A model generated the notes under the pieces. It was not told where the DNA came from and searched no databases. It worked only from the letters and a program-made list of their open reading frames with translations. A stretch of DNA of 64,000 nt from DATATV01 sp035551355 (GTDB taxonomy: Bacteria; Actinomycetota; Actinomycetes; Mycobacteriales; Pseudonocardiaceae), in contig DASZNF010000005.1 in the NCBI GenBank assembly GCA_035551355.1, positions 1-64,000 of the forward strand, in the 5' to 3' direction. Positions 34,369-43,128 of the stretch are shown one piece after another (position 1 is the first letter of the stretch; the number at the start of each line of letters is the position of its first letter). Position numbers and translations under genes: made by a program.

Positions 34369-35615
34369 AGCAGCTTCTCCCGCTTGAGGTACTTGCGCAG
34401 GTCGTCGTAGGTGCCGTCCACGTTGCCGAACTCGACCACGTTGCGCGCGGTGTTCAGCCAGGCCCCGATCGACGGCTTGATCTCACCCAGCCCGGCGGCC
34501 AGATCGGCCATGCCGATCATCCGGGGCGTGCCGGCGGCCACCGAGTCCAGCAGCGCCAGCTCGGCCGCGGTTTCGCACAGGTGGGCCAGATCGGCGCCGG
34601 AGTAGCCGTGCGTGCGCTTGGCCAGCGCCTGCACGTCGATCCCCTCCACCGGCCGGTCGCGCAGGTGGTAGCGCAGGATGGCGGCGCGGGCCGCCTCGTC
34701 CGGCGGCAGCACCAGAAGCGTCCGGTCGAACCGGCCGGGCCTGCGCAGCGCCGCGTCCACGTCCCACGGGTGGTTGGTGGCGGCCAGCACGAACACCCCG
34801 TCGTTGGCGTCCTGCACCCCGTCCAACTCGGTGAGCAGCTGGTTCACCGCGCCGCGCATGGCACTGTTGCGCAGCTGGCTGCGTTTGTGGCCCAGCGCGT
34901 CGATCTCGTCCAGAAACAGCACGCACGGGGCCGACCGGGACGCGGCGGCGAACACCTCGTGCAGGTTGCGTTCCGAGCTGCCGATCCACATGTCCAGCAC
35001 GTCGTGCAGGCCCACGGCCAGGAACCGGGCGCCCAGTTCGCCGGCCACCGCGCGGGCGATGAAGGTCTTGCCGCAGCCGGGCGGGCCGTAGAGCAGCAGG
35101 CCGCCGCGCAGGCTCTTGCCATACAGTTTCCGCAATTCGGGATTGCGCATCGGCGCCAGAAAGGCCGCGTCCAGCCTTTTCTTGACCTCGGTCATGCCGC
35201 CGACATCGGCCAGCCGAACCCGGGAATCCTGCACCTCGAAGCCGGCCGTATCCGGGTCGGTGCCTGCGCCGTCGACGAAACGCGGGGCGACAATGTCGGA
35301 AAGCTGTTTCTCCGCGTCGTTCCAGTCGAACCCGGCGGGCGCGGGCGCGGCCGGGGTGTCCTGGGCCTGGGCCTGCGCCTGCTCGGGGGGCGCGGGCCGC
35401 AGGGCCGAGCCGTCGCCGACCGCCCTGGCCATCAACGCGCGCGCGGACTCCGAGGCCGGTTCCCGTTGCAGCGCCGCAGCCACCTGGGTGACCGCCTCGT
35501 CCACCGCGCCCGCGTCCAGCAACAACTCGGCGAGGTGCAGCCGGAGCGGCACGTCCTCGGGGCTGGCTCCGACCGCGGCCCGCAGGCTGTTGATCAAGGG
35601 GGAATCAGCGCTCAC
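34365..35615 (-). CDS. AAA+ ATPase of the CDC48/FtsH-like class with N-terminal TPR-like region
   Basis: 416 aa. Helical repeat-like N-terminus (about 5-65), Ala/Gln/Pro linker, then a single AAA module: Walker A GPPGCGKT, Walker B VLFLDEID, sensor-1 'VLAATNHPWDVD', arginine finger region 'RRPGRFDRTLLV', C-terminal helical lid with 'THGYSGADLAHLCETAAELAL'. No protease domain. Probably an unfoldase or remodelling ATPase partnered with the downstream TPR membrane protein. The GTG start is preceded by TAGAGT with a 6-nt gap on the minus strand (35627-35622), suggesting a leaderless mRNA for the operon. Confidence 0.85.
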   Translation of the reverse strand: MSADSPLINSLRAAVGASPEDVPLRLHLAELLLDAGAVDEAVTQVAAALQREPASESARALMARAVGDGSALRPAPPEQAQAQAQDTPAAPAPAGFDWNDAEKQLSDIVAPRFVDGAGTDPDTAGFEVQDSRVRLADVGGMTEVKKRLDAAFLAPMRNPELRKLYGKSLRGGLLLYGPPGCGKTFIARAVAGELGARFLAVGLHDVLDMWIGSSERNLHEVFAAASRSAPCVLFLDEIDALGHKRSQLRNSAMRGAVNQLLTELDGVQDANDGVFVLAATNHPWDVDAALRRPGRFDRTLLVLPPDEAARAAILRYHLRDRPVEGIDVQALAKRTHGYSGADLAHLCETAAELALLDSVAAGTPRMIGMADLAAGLGEIKPSIGAWLNTARNVVEFGNVDGTYDDLRKYLKREKLL

Positions 35616-35787
35616 CAGCGCACTCTACGCCAACCCGGGGTCACGCCGAGGCGACTATGACGATCTGCGGCACCCCGCCCGAAGCACCTCCGGTCGTGGT
35701 GTCCACGCCCAATTGGCCGCAGCCGGAATTGCCGTTGACAATTCACAGAAACCGCGCAATCCGCGGCCGCCGACAATAACGCGCAGG

Positions 35788-36018
35788 TCAGCGGATGCCG
35801 GCCCACAGGGCGCGTTCCGGTCCGTCGGCCGTGTCGGTCACCGACCCCCGCGCGCCGATGCGCTGCACGGCCGGGTGGTCGGCGGTGCAGCGCGGCCGGC
35901 CGGGGTCGCCGTTGGTCGCGAACGCCACCCACGCGGCGTGCGTCCGTTCGGCCAGTGCGGCCGGGCCGCGGTTGTCACCATGCCTCCAGCCGGGTAGCGA
36001 TCGGCCACGACCGAGCAT
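35788..36018 (-). pseudogene. C-terminal remnant of a type B carboxylesterase
   Basis: About 60 residues resemble the end of para-nitrobenzyl-esterase-type carboxylesterases (AERTHAAWVAFATNGDPG, then HPAVQRIGARGSVTDTADG and PERALWAGI). The catalytic domain is absent: upstream sequence runs directly into the end of the HMG-CoA lyase gene at 36046 with no esterase-like frame. The ATG at 36018 is therefore probably fortuitous. The remaining space to 35616 holds no convincing gene, only an A+T-richer patch with TTGACA near 35734. Confidence 0.55.
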
Positions 36019-36045
36019 GCCGCACCGGCCGCCGGTCGCACGGAT

Positions 36046-36993
36046 CTACTCGGCCCCGGCGAGCGCGGCCACCGTCCGGGACGGGCTCGGGCGGCCGAGC
36101 TTCGTGGCCATCCACACGCTGGTCTCCACCAACCGGGTCAACTCCACGTTGTGCTTGACGCCCAGCCCGGTGAGCAGCCACACCAGGTCCTCGGTGGCCA
36201 GATTTCCGGTGGCGGACTTGGCATACGGGCAGCCGCCAAGCCCACCGGCCGAAGAGTCCACAGTGGACACTCCGGACCGCAGTGCGGCCATGGTGTTGGC
36301 CAGTGCCTGACCGTAGGTGTCGTGGAAGTGCACGGCCAGCGCCTCGACCGGAACCCCGGCGGCGGCGAACGCGGACAGCAGCGCCTGCACCTGGCCCGGG
36401 GTGGCCACGCCGATGGTGTCGCCAAGGGACAACTGGCCGCATCCCATCTCCAGCAGCCGACGGCCGGCGGCGACCACCTGGTCGACCGGAACCTCGCCCT
36501 CCCATGGGTCGCCGAAGCACATCGACACGTAGCCGCGCACGTCAAGGCCCTCGTCGCGGGCCCGGCGCACCACCGGCTCGAACATGCCGAACTGGCCGTC
36601 CAGGGTCTGATTGAGGTTGCGCTGGGCGAAGGTCTCGGTGGCGCTGCCGAACACCGCGATGTCCCGCACCCCCGCGGCCAATGCCCGATCCAGGCCGCGC
36701 GCGTTGGGCACCAGCACCGGGTAGCGCACCCCGGGCGCGCGATCCAGCCCGGACAGCAGGTCCTCGGCGTCGGCCAGCTGCGGGACCCACTTGGGGTGCA
36801 CGAAGCTGGTCGCCTCGATGGTGCGCAGTCCGGCCTGGGCCAGCCGGTGCACGAATTCCAGCTTGACGGCCGTGTCCACCACGGACTTCTCGTTCTGCAG
36901 CCCGTCGCGCGCGCCGACCTCGTAGATGGTCACCTCGGCGGGCAGGCCGGACACGGGAACCCGGGACGGCAGTCCCAGCTCGGGCGTGGACAC
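36046..36993 (-). CDS. Hydroxymethylglutaryl-CoA lyase family protein
   Basis: 315 aa. HMGL/DRE-TIM barrel: 'IYEVGARDGLQNE' (metal and catalytic Arg-Asp), 'IEATSFVHPKWVPQLADA', 'VHFHDTYGQALAN' metal-binding His pair, and 'GLGGCPYAKSATGNLATEDLV' with the active-site Cys loop. Cleaves HMG-CoA to acetoacetate and acetyl-CoA, the last step of leucine degradation. The GTG at 36993 is preferred, because GGAGGT ends 5 nt before it; a GTG at 36999 directly touches the SD. Acyl-CoA dehydrogenase and carboxylase partners of a liu operon are not adjacent. A 9-bp dyad upstream may be its operator. Confidence 0.9.
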   Translation of the reverse strand: MSTPELGLPSRVPVSGLPAEVTIYEVGARDGLQNEKSVVDTAVKLEFVHRLAQAGLRTIEATSFVHPKWVPQLADAEDLLSGLDRAPGVRYPVLVPNARGLDRALAAGVRDIAVFGSATETFAQRNLNQTLDGQFGMFEPVVRRARDEGLDVRGYVSMCFGDPWEGEVPVDQVVAAGRRLLEMGCGQLSLGDTIGVATPGQVQALLSAFAAAGVPVEALAVHFHDTYGQALANTMAALRSGVSTVDSSAGGLGGCPYAKSATGNLATEDLVWLLTGLGVKHNVELTRLVETSVWMATKLGRPSPSRTVAALAGAE

Positions 36994-37013
36994 AGGCACC
37001 TCCGGTTAGCCGT

Positions 37014-37039
37014 CGTTAACCTCGGACCGCAGGTTAACG
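37014..37039. promoter_or_regulatory. Inverted repeat CGTTAACCT-N8-AGGTTAACG upstream of HMG-CoA lyase
   Basis: Perfect 9-bp arms 37014-37022 and 37031-37039, placed 21 bp before the HMG-CoA lyase start and just after the stop of the AsnC-type gene. Extra half-site-like GGTTAGCC (37004) and ACTAAC (37044) flank it. Fits an operator for a dimeric regulator, with termination of the upstream gene as an alternative. Confidence 0.5.
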
Positions 37040-37043
37040 CGCA

Positions 37044-37526
37044 CTAACTACGACTGTCCAGCGCGCCGGCCTGCGGCCACTGTTGGCCTCGGGACCAGGA
37101 TTCCAGGGTGATCAGGGTCTTGGTCCCGGTGACCTGATTGTGCCTGCGGATCTCGTCGATGGTGGCCTGCAGGTGTGCCATGTCCCGCACCCGCAGCCAG
37201 ACCAGCGCGTCCGGATCGCCTGCGACGGTGAACACCGCCTGTGCCTCCCGCATCCGGGTCGTGGTCCGCACGATGTCGTTGACCTTGGCGTTGCCGGTGA
37301 ACCGCAACTCGATGAACGCCTCGATGCCCAGCCCGAGCTTGGCATGGTCGATCCGCACGGTGAACCCGGTGATCACGCCGATCCGGGTGAGCCGGTCGAT
37401 CCGCCGTTTCACCGCCGCGGTGGACAGGGTGACCCGGCCCGCGATGTCGGACAGCGTGCGCCGGGCGTCCTCGCGCAGCAGGTCCAGGATCTCCAGATCG
37501 GTCTCGTCGAGCTGTTCGTCGGCCAT
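37044..37526 (-). CDS. Lrp/AsnC-family transcriptional regulator
   Basis: 160 aa. HTH at about 5-60 ('LDETDLEILDLLREDARRTLSDIAGRVTLSTAAVKRRIDRL') and RAM domain ('IEAFIELRFTGNAKVNDIVRTTTRMREAQAVFTVAGDPDALVWLRVRDMAHLQATIDEI'). The ATG at 37526 follows TAGCGT by 8 nt, suggesting a leaderless mRNA. It diverges from the indolepyruvate ferredoxin oxidoreductase gene across 159 bp. AsnC regulators beside this enzyme typically respond to aromatic or branched amino acids, so control of the divergent gene is likely. Confidence 0.87.
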   Translation of the reverse strand: MADEQLDETDLEILDLLREDARRTLSDIAGRVTLSTAAVKRRIDRLTRIGVITGFTVRIDHAKLGLGIEAFIELRFTGNAKVNDIVRTTTRMREAQAVFTVAGDPDALVWLRVRDMAHLQATIDEIRRHNQVTGTKTLITLESWSRGQQWPQAGALDSRS

Positions 37527-37685
37527 GACCGGCAACGCTAACCCGCACGCAAAGAACACGCGCGTTGTCTCGTTTGGGCGAGAAGAAGTTGCGTATCGCG
37601 CCCGCGTTCACTCGTCCTTGTTGCGTCCGGCCGACCCGCGCGAGTGTGCTGGGGCACACCTGACCTTCGCGCGGATGGAGCCACC

Positions 37686-40600
37686 GTGGACGCCTTCACC
37701 CTCTCCGACCGGTACCTGCGCGAGGAGGGCACGGTCTACCTGACCGGCGTGCAGGCGCTGGTGCGCGTGCTGTTCGACCGCATCCGGCACGACCGGGCCG
37801 CGGGCCGGGACACCGCCGCGTTCGTGTCCGGCTACGAGGGCTCCCCGCTGGCCGGGTTCGATCTGGAGCTGGCCCGCCGGGCCGAGCTGCTCGGCGAGCA
37901 CGCCGTGGTGCACCGGCCCGGGCTGAACGAGGAACTGGCCGCCACCTCGGTGATGGGCAGCCAGCTGGCGGCCGGACTGGACAGCGCCAAGCACGACGGC
38001 GTGTTCGGCGTCTGGTACGGCAAGGCGCCCGGCCTGGACCGGGCCACCGACGCACTGCGGCACGCCAACCTGATCGGCACCCATCCCCGCGGTGGCGCGG
38101 TCGCGCTGGTCGGCGACGACCCGCAGGCCAAGTCCTCCACCATTCCCTGCGCCTCCGACCTGGGCCTGGCCGATCTGGCCATGCCGGTGTTCGCCCCGGC
38201 CGACAGCCAGGACCTGCTGGACTACGGCCGGCACGCGATCGAGCTGTCCCGGGCGGCCGGGATCTGGTCGGCCATGAAGATCGTGGCCAACGTGGCCGAC
38301 GCGGCGGGCACCGCCCAGGTTGATCCACAGTGGAGTGTGCCGGAGCTGGGCGGGCAGGCCTACCGGCACGTGCCCAGCGGAAAACTGCTCGGCGCGAACC
38401 TGGCCGAGCTGGAGCGCACCCTGTTCCAGGTGCGGATTCCCCTTGCCCTGCAGTACATCCGGGCCAGCGGGATCAACCGGATGCCGGTGCGCCAGGACGG
38501 CGACCGGATCGGCATCGTGGCCGGCGGGAAGTCGTTCCTGGACGTCCGGCAGGCGTTGCGCATCCTCGGCCTGGCCGACGAAGACCTGGCCCGGTACGGC
38601 ATCCGGCTGCTCAACCTCGGCGTGATCCACCCGGTCGAACCGGGCATCGTGCGCGAATTCGCCGACGGGCTCACGGAAATCCTGGTGGTCGAGGAGAAGC
38701 GCGCGTTCGTGGAGAGCTCGGTCAAGGAGATCCTCTACGGCACCGCCAACGCGCCCGCCGTGCACGGCAAGACCGACCCCGACGGCCGCACCCTGTTCAC
38801 CGAACTGGGCGAACTGGATCCGGACCGGATCGCCAACGGCCTGGCTCGCCGGTTGTCCGCGCACGGCGAGATCGAGCCGGTGCGGGCCTGGCAGCAGCGG
38901 CGCCGACGGGAACGGATTCCGGTGCCGTTGCTGGCCCGCACCCCGTACTTCTGTTCCGGGTGCCCGCACAACAGCTCCACCCAGGTGCCGGCGGGCACCC
39001 TGGTCGGCGGCGGGATCGGCTGCCACGCCATGGCGTTGTTCATGCCCGAGGAGCGGGTCGGCGAGATCGTCGGACTGACCCAGATGGGCGGGGAGGGCGC
39101 GCAGTGGCTGGGCATGGCCCCGTTCGTGGGGGCCGACCACCTGGTGCAGAACCTGGGCGATGGCACCTTCCTGCACTCCGGCAGCCTCGCGGTGCGGGCC
39201 GCGGTCGCCTCCGGGGTCAACATCACCTACAAGCTGCTGCACAACTCGGCGGTGGCGATGACCGGCGGCCAGGACGCCGTCGGCGCCCAGCCGGTGGAGC
39301 GGCTGGCCGAGCTGCTGCTGGTGGAGGGCGCGGCCAAGGTGATCATCACCAGTGACGCGCCGGAGAAACTGCGCCGCCGGGCGCCGCACGGGGTGCAGGT
39401 CCGGCATCGCGACGAACTGCTGCGCAGCCAGGAGGAACTGGCCAAGATCCCCGGGGTCACCGTGCTCATCCACGACCAGGAGTGCGCCGCGGAGAAACGC
39501 CGCAAGCGCCGCCGGGGCAAGGCCGCCGCGCCGAGCACCCGGGTGGTGATCAACGAGCGGATCTGCGAGGGCTGCGGGGACTGCGGCGCCAAGTCCAACT
39601 GCCTGTCCGTGCAGCCGGTGGCCACCGAGTTCGGCCGCAAGACCGCGATCCACCAGTCCTCCTGCAACCTGGACTACTCCTGCCTGGCCGGGGACTGCCC
39701 GTCCTTCCTCACCGTCACCCCCGGCCGGCGCGCGGCGCGCGCGAAGCTGGGCGAGCTGAGCGCGGACGCGATCGCGGCGCCGAGCTGGCGCACCGACCCG
39801 GCCGACTTCACCGTGCGGATCACCGGGGTCGGCGGCACCGGGGTGGTCACCGTGGCGCAGGTGCTGGCCACCGCCGCGGTGATCGCGGGCAAGCAGGTGC
39901 GCACGCTGGACCAGACCGGGCTGGCCCAGAAGGGCGGCGCGGTGGTCTCGGACGTGAAGGTCTCCGACGCGGCCATCGAGCGGGCGGCCAAGGTGGCCAA
40001 CGGCGAGTGCGACCTGTACCTGGCCTGCGACGCCCTGGTCGGCGCCGACCCGACGCACCTGGCCGCGGCCGATCCGCAGCGCACCACCGCCGTCGTGTCC
40101 ACCACCGAGGTGCCCACCGGCGCGATGATCACCGACACCGCGGTCACCTACCCGGCGCCGGAGCGGGTACGGGCCGCGCTGGCCGACGAGGTGGCCCGCA
40201 GCGTGTCGCTGGACGCCCGCGGCCTGGCCGAGGACCTGTTCGACGACGACCAGTTCGCCAACATCCTGCAGCTGGGCGCGGCCTTCCAGACCGGCGCCAT
40301 CCCGCTGCCGGCCGAGGCGGTGGAGCGGGCCATCGAGCTCAACGGCGCCGCGGTCGCGGCCAACCTGCAGGCGTTCCGGCGTGGCCGCCAGCTGGTCGCC
40401 GATCCGGACGCGCTGCACGCCGAACTCGCCCCGGCTCCCGTGCCCGCCCCGGTGCCCACGCCCGAGGCGAGTGCGGTGCGGGCGCTGGTCGCCGCGCCGG
40501 AGGGGTCGGAACTGGCCCGGCTGCTCGACATCCGGGTGCCCGACCTGGTCGGCTACCAGCACGCCGGTTACGCCCGCCAGTACGCGGAATTCGTGGAAGA

Positions 40601-41132
40601 GGTGCGCGGTGCGGCCGAACCGGCGGTGACCGAGGCGGTGGCCCGCAACCTGTACAAGCTGATGGCCTACAAGGACGAGTACGAGGTGGCCCGGCTGGCC
40701 CTGGATCCGGCGGTGCAGCGCGATCTGGAGGAGCGGTTCGGGGCCGGGGCGCGGTACGCCCACCGGTTGCACCCGCCGGTGCTGCGTGCGCTGGGCATGC
40801 GTCGCAAGATCAGCCTCGGATCGTGGTTCCGGCCCGCGTTCGCCGTGCTGCGCGGCCTGCGGAAGCTGCGCGGCACCGCGCTGGACCCGTTCGCCCGCAC
40901 CGAGGTCCGCCGCACCGAACGGGCGCTGATCGGCGAGTACACCGCAGCGGTGCGCCGGGCGCTGGCCGCCTCGCAGGCCGACCCCGCGCTGGTCGCCGAA
41001 CTGGCCGAGCTGCCCGATCTGGTGCGCGGCTACGAGGAGATCAAACTGAACAACGTGGTTGCCTACCGGCGCAGGCTGGCCGAACTGCTCAGCGAGCTGG
41101 AGTCCTCGGCCCGGACGGCGACCAGCGCCTGA
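37686..41132 (+). CDS. Fused indolepyruvate ferredoxin oxidoreductase (IorA-IorB type)
   Basis: 1148 aa, GTG start with GGAG 5 nt upstream. Order: pyrimidine-binding alpha domain ('VSGYEGSPLAGFDLELAR', 'HRPGLNEELAATSVMGSQLA'), TPP domain ('PYFCSGCPHNSSTQVP...GGIGCHAMALFMP', 'NLGDGTFLHSG'), an iron-sulphur segment (about 620-670: CEGCGDCGAKSNC ... CNLDYSCLAGDC) and a gamma-type domain ('ITGVGGTGVVTVAQVLATAA', 'QKGGAVVSDVKVS'), with a helical C-terminal extension. Oxidatively decarboxylates aryl or branched 2-oxoacids to acyl-CoA with reduction of ferredoxin, so it serves amino-acid catabolism. Divergent from an AsnC regulator. The long antisense open frame is a codon-bias shadow. Confidence 0.9.
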   Translation: MDAFTLSDRYLREEGTVYLTGVQALVRVLFDRIRHDRAAGRDTAAFVSGYEGSPLAGFDLELARRAELLGEHAVVHRPGLNEELAATSVMGSQLAAGLDSAKHDGVFGVWYGKAPGLDRATDALRHANLIGTHPRGGAVALVGDDPQAKSSTIPCASDLGLADLAMPVFAPADSQDLLDYGRHAIELSRAAGIWSAMKIVANVADAAGTAQVDPQWSVPELGGQAYRHVPSGKLLGANLAELERTLFQVRIPLALQYIRASGINRMPVRQDGDRIGIVAGGKSFLDVRQALRILGLADEDLARYGIRLLNLGVIHPVEPGIVREFADGLTEILVVEEKRAFVESSVKEILYGTANAPAVHGKTDPDGRTLFTELGELDPDRIANGLARRLSAHGEIEPVRAWQQRRRRERIPVPLLARTPYFCSGCPHNSSTQVPAGTLVGGGIGCHAMALFMPEERVGEIVGLTQMGGEGAQWLGMAPFVGADHLVQNLGDGTFLHSGSLAVRAAVASGVNITYKLLHNSAVAMTGGQDAVGAQPVERLAELLLVEGAAKVIITSDAPEKLRRRAPHGVQVRHRDELLRSQEELAKIPGVTVLIHDQECAAEKRRKRRRGKAAAPSTRVVINERICEGCGDCGAKSNCLSVQPVATEFGRKTAIHQSSCNLDYSCLAGDCPSFLTVTPGRRAARAKLGELSADAIAAPSWRTDPADFTVRITGVGGTGVVTVAQVLATAAVIAGKQVRTLDQTGLAQKGGAVVSDVKVSDAAIERAAKVANGECDLYLACDALVGADPTHLAAADPQRTTAVVSTTEVPTGAMITDTAVTYPAPERVRAALADEVARSVSLDARGLAEDLFDDDQFANILQLGAAFQTGAIPLPAEAVERAIELNGAAVAANLQAFRRGRQLVADPDALHAELAPAPVPAPVPTPEASAVRALVAAPEGSELARLLDIRVPDLVGYQHAGYARQYAEFVEEVRGAAEPAVTEAVARNLYKLMAYKDEYEVARLALDPAVQRDLEERFGAGARYAHRLHPPVLRALGMRRKISLGSWFRPAFAVLRGLRKLRGTALDPFARTEVRRTERALIGEYTAAVRRALAASQADPALVAELAELPDLVRGYEEIKLNNVVAYRRRLAELLSELESSARTATSA

Positions 41133-41290
41133 CCGGCCCAGGCGGCCCGCGCCCGACCGGACCAACTTGCCCCGACGGACCAGAGATCGCGGCCACGTCC
41201 AGATCGTTGATGTTTGAAAAAGGTTTACGTCGAGCAATTAATGGGCCGACAGGCGTTCTCTGGTCAGCCGACCTCGGGGAGTACAGGCAC

Positions 41291-41725
41291 ATGACGGACA
41301 TGGTGGACGGGGCGGTCGACGCGGATACCGTGTTCGACCGGGGACTGCGGGGCTACGTGGCGGCGGCCGGTGCGCTGCTCGGCGTCGGCCTCGAGTCCTG
41401 CACAATCGACGCGGGCGCCCCCGCGTCGGTCTACCTCGCCCTGGACGGTCAGCTCTCCGCGTTCCCGGACCGGGACGTGGCGCTGCTGTGGGACGAACGG
41501 CAGGGCTGGTCGCTCGCCATCGAGACGTACTCGGGCGAGGACCTGATCGTGCTGACCTATCTGGGGGACGAACTGCTGCCCAGCCCGGAACAGGTGGCCC
41601 GGTTCGCCCGCTCGGTGGTCGCCGGGGAGCACATCCTGGGCGAGCCCACTCCCCCGGAGCACGCCGCCGTGGCGCGCACCGAACTGGCCAGCCGGGTGGC
41701 GGGCTACCTGCCCACCCGCTGGTAG
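41291..41725 (+). CDS. DUF6292 family protein
   Basis: 144 aa. Pattern: 'RGLRGYVAAAGALLGVGLESCTIDAGAPASVYLALDGQLSAFPDRDVALLWDERQGWSLAIETYSGEDLIVLTYLG', typical of small Pseudonocardiales proteins of this family, whose function is unknown. No membrane segment. The ATG has GGGGAG about 9 nt upstream. The preceding 158 bp include an unusually A+T-rich stretch (about 41205-41240: GATGTTTGAAAAAGG...GCAATTAATG) that is probably its promoter. It is followed after 52 bp by the first SpoIIE-type gene, possibly in the same transcript. Confidence 0.65.
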   Translation: MTDMVDGAVDADTVFDRGLRGYVAAAGALLGVGLESCTIDAGAPASVYLALDGQLSAFPDRDVALLWDERQGWSLAIETYSGEDLIVLTYLGDELLPSPEQVARFARSVVAGEHILGEPTPPEHAAVARTELASRVAGYLPTRW

Positions 41726-41777
41726 GCGGGTTCGACTGGCGAACTCGCCGGCCTCCGCGCCGGCCGGGCAAGGAGGG

Positions 41778-42944
41778 ATGTTGGACACCACGGACCGGAT
41801 CGGCCCGGTGGCGCGGGCCCTGGTCGAGGCCAGACCGGACTCGATCCACCTGGTCGCGCGCGATCACCTGCTGCTGGACTTCGGCGCACTGGACAGCGAG
41901 CTGTTCCTGGCCGACTACCGGCAGGCCACGCTGTGCCGCACCGTGCATCCCACGCTGCCCGCGGTGCGGGTGGACGGGGACGCGGCCGGGCAGGCCTTCC
42001 TCACCGAGGACGTGGTGATCACCGGGCAGAGCGGCGGGGTGCGGGTGTGCGCGCCGGTGGCGGTGCGCGGGGCCTGTCTCGGGGTGCTCAGCGCGGTCTG
42101 GCCGGAGCGCCCGGATCTGCTCCTCCAGCAGGATTTCCGGACGCTGGCCACGGTGCTCGCACACGCCCTTGTCGTGGCCGAGCAGGCCACCGACCACTAC
42201 CGCCGGGTGCGCACCCGGCGGCCGATGACGCTGGCCGCGGAGATCCAGTGGAACCTGCTGCCCGGCCGGGGCCTTGGCGGGGACCGGTTCCAGCTGGCCG
42301 GTCAACTGGAACCGGCCTATGCCATCCGCGGCGACACCTTCGACTGGTCGGCCGACGAGGACCACCTCAACCTGACCGTGTGCAACGGGATGGGCGAGGG
42401 CGTGGCCTCGGCCATGCTGACCAGCCTGGCCGTCAACGCGCTGCGCAACGGCAGGCGGGCCGAGCTGTCGCTGACCGAGCAGGCCGTGCTGGCCAACGAG
42501 ATGGTCTGGTCGCAGTACGCGGGCCGCAGCTACGTGTCCACCGTGTTGGTACGGGTGGAGCTGGCCACCGGTCTGGTGCACCTGGTGGACGCGGGCTCCC
42601 CGCACCTGTTCCGGCTGCGCGGCGGCGAGCACCAGCGGCTGGAGTTCATGCCGGAACTGTCGCTGGGCATGTTCGACGGTTCGCAGTACCAGGAACAAGT
42701 TTTCCAGCTGGAGCGCGGCGATCGGCTGCTGCTGTTGTCCGACGGGGTGGTGGACGCGACGCTGGAGGGGCGCAGCTACGGTGGCAATGCACTGGATCGG
42801 GCCATCCGGGCCGGCCGGCTGTTGTCCCCGGCGGGGGCGGTGCGGCTGCTGCTCTCCGACCTGATGACCTTCCACGGCAGCCAGGATCTGGCCGACGACG
42901 CGGTCGCGGTCTGCCTGAACTGGAGTGGCAAGGACGACGGTTGA
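41778..42944 (+). CDS. SpoIIE/PP2C-family serine phosphatase with N-terminal GAF-like region
   Basis: 388 aa. N-terminal about 150 residues look like a GAF-type sensor ('GQAFLTEDVVITGQSGGVRVCAPVAVRGACLGVLSAV'). PP2C domain about 155-385: 'YAIRGDTFDWSADEDHLNLTVCNGMGEGVASAMLTSLA' and 'GDRLLLLSDGVVDATLEGR', 'LADDAVAVCLNW'. The usual D-G-x-G-H-G motif reads N-G-M-G-E-G, so metal binding may be altered. AAGGAGG is only 2 nt from the ATG at 41778; TTG at 41781 may be the true start. Likely dephosphorylates a STAS anti-anti-sigma factor of the neighbouring partner-switching genes. Confidence 0.8.
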   Translation: MLDTTDRIGPVARALVEARPDSIHLVARDHLLLDFGALDSELFLADYRQATLCRTVHPTLPAVRVDGDAAGQAFLTEDVVITGQSGGVRVCAPVAVRGACLGVLSAVWPERPDLLLQQDFRTLATVLAHALVVAEQATDHYRRVRTRRPMTLAAEIQWNLLPGRGLGGDRFQLAGQLEPAYAIRGDTFDWSADEDHLNLTVCNGMGEGVASAMLTSLAVNALRNGRRAELSLTEQAVLANEMVWSQYAGRSYVSTVLVRVELATGLVHLVDAGSPHLFRLRGGEHQRLEFMPELSLGMFDGSQYQEQVFQLERGDRLLLLSDGVVDATLEGRSYGGNALDRAIRAGRLLSPAGAVRLLLSDLMTFHGSQDLADDAVAVCLNWSGKDDG

Positions 42945-43128
42945 GCGGACAGCTCACCCCGCGGCTGACGCGGCGCGCCCGAACCGGCCCGCACCGGCTG
43001 CCCCGACCGACCCGGTCTGCCGACGAGGGTCGGAATGTCCTATGTTTGCCGCAAGACAAAGAATCACCGCCAGGTGGTGGCATCCGTGACGCGCGGGGCC
43101 ATCGGCCGCGCCGCAAGGCTTGGGAGCG

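Noticed and set aside
37608..41237. Minus-strand open frame of about 1,200 codons opposite the indolepyruvate oxidoreductase
   Set aside because: Low-complexity Gln/Arg/His/Gly translation without family features; the plus strand encodes a complete enzyme.
41132..43128. SigB-type promoters (GTTT...GGGTA) before the DUF6292 gene and rsbR
   Set aside because: GTTT elements are present (for example near 41224 and 43043), but no GGGTA partner at the required spacing was found.
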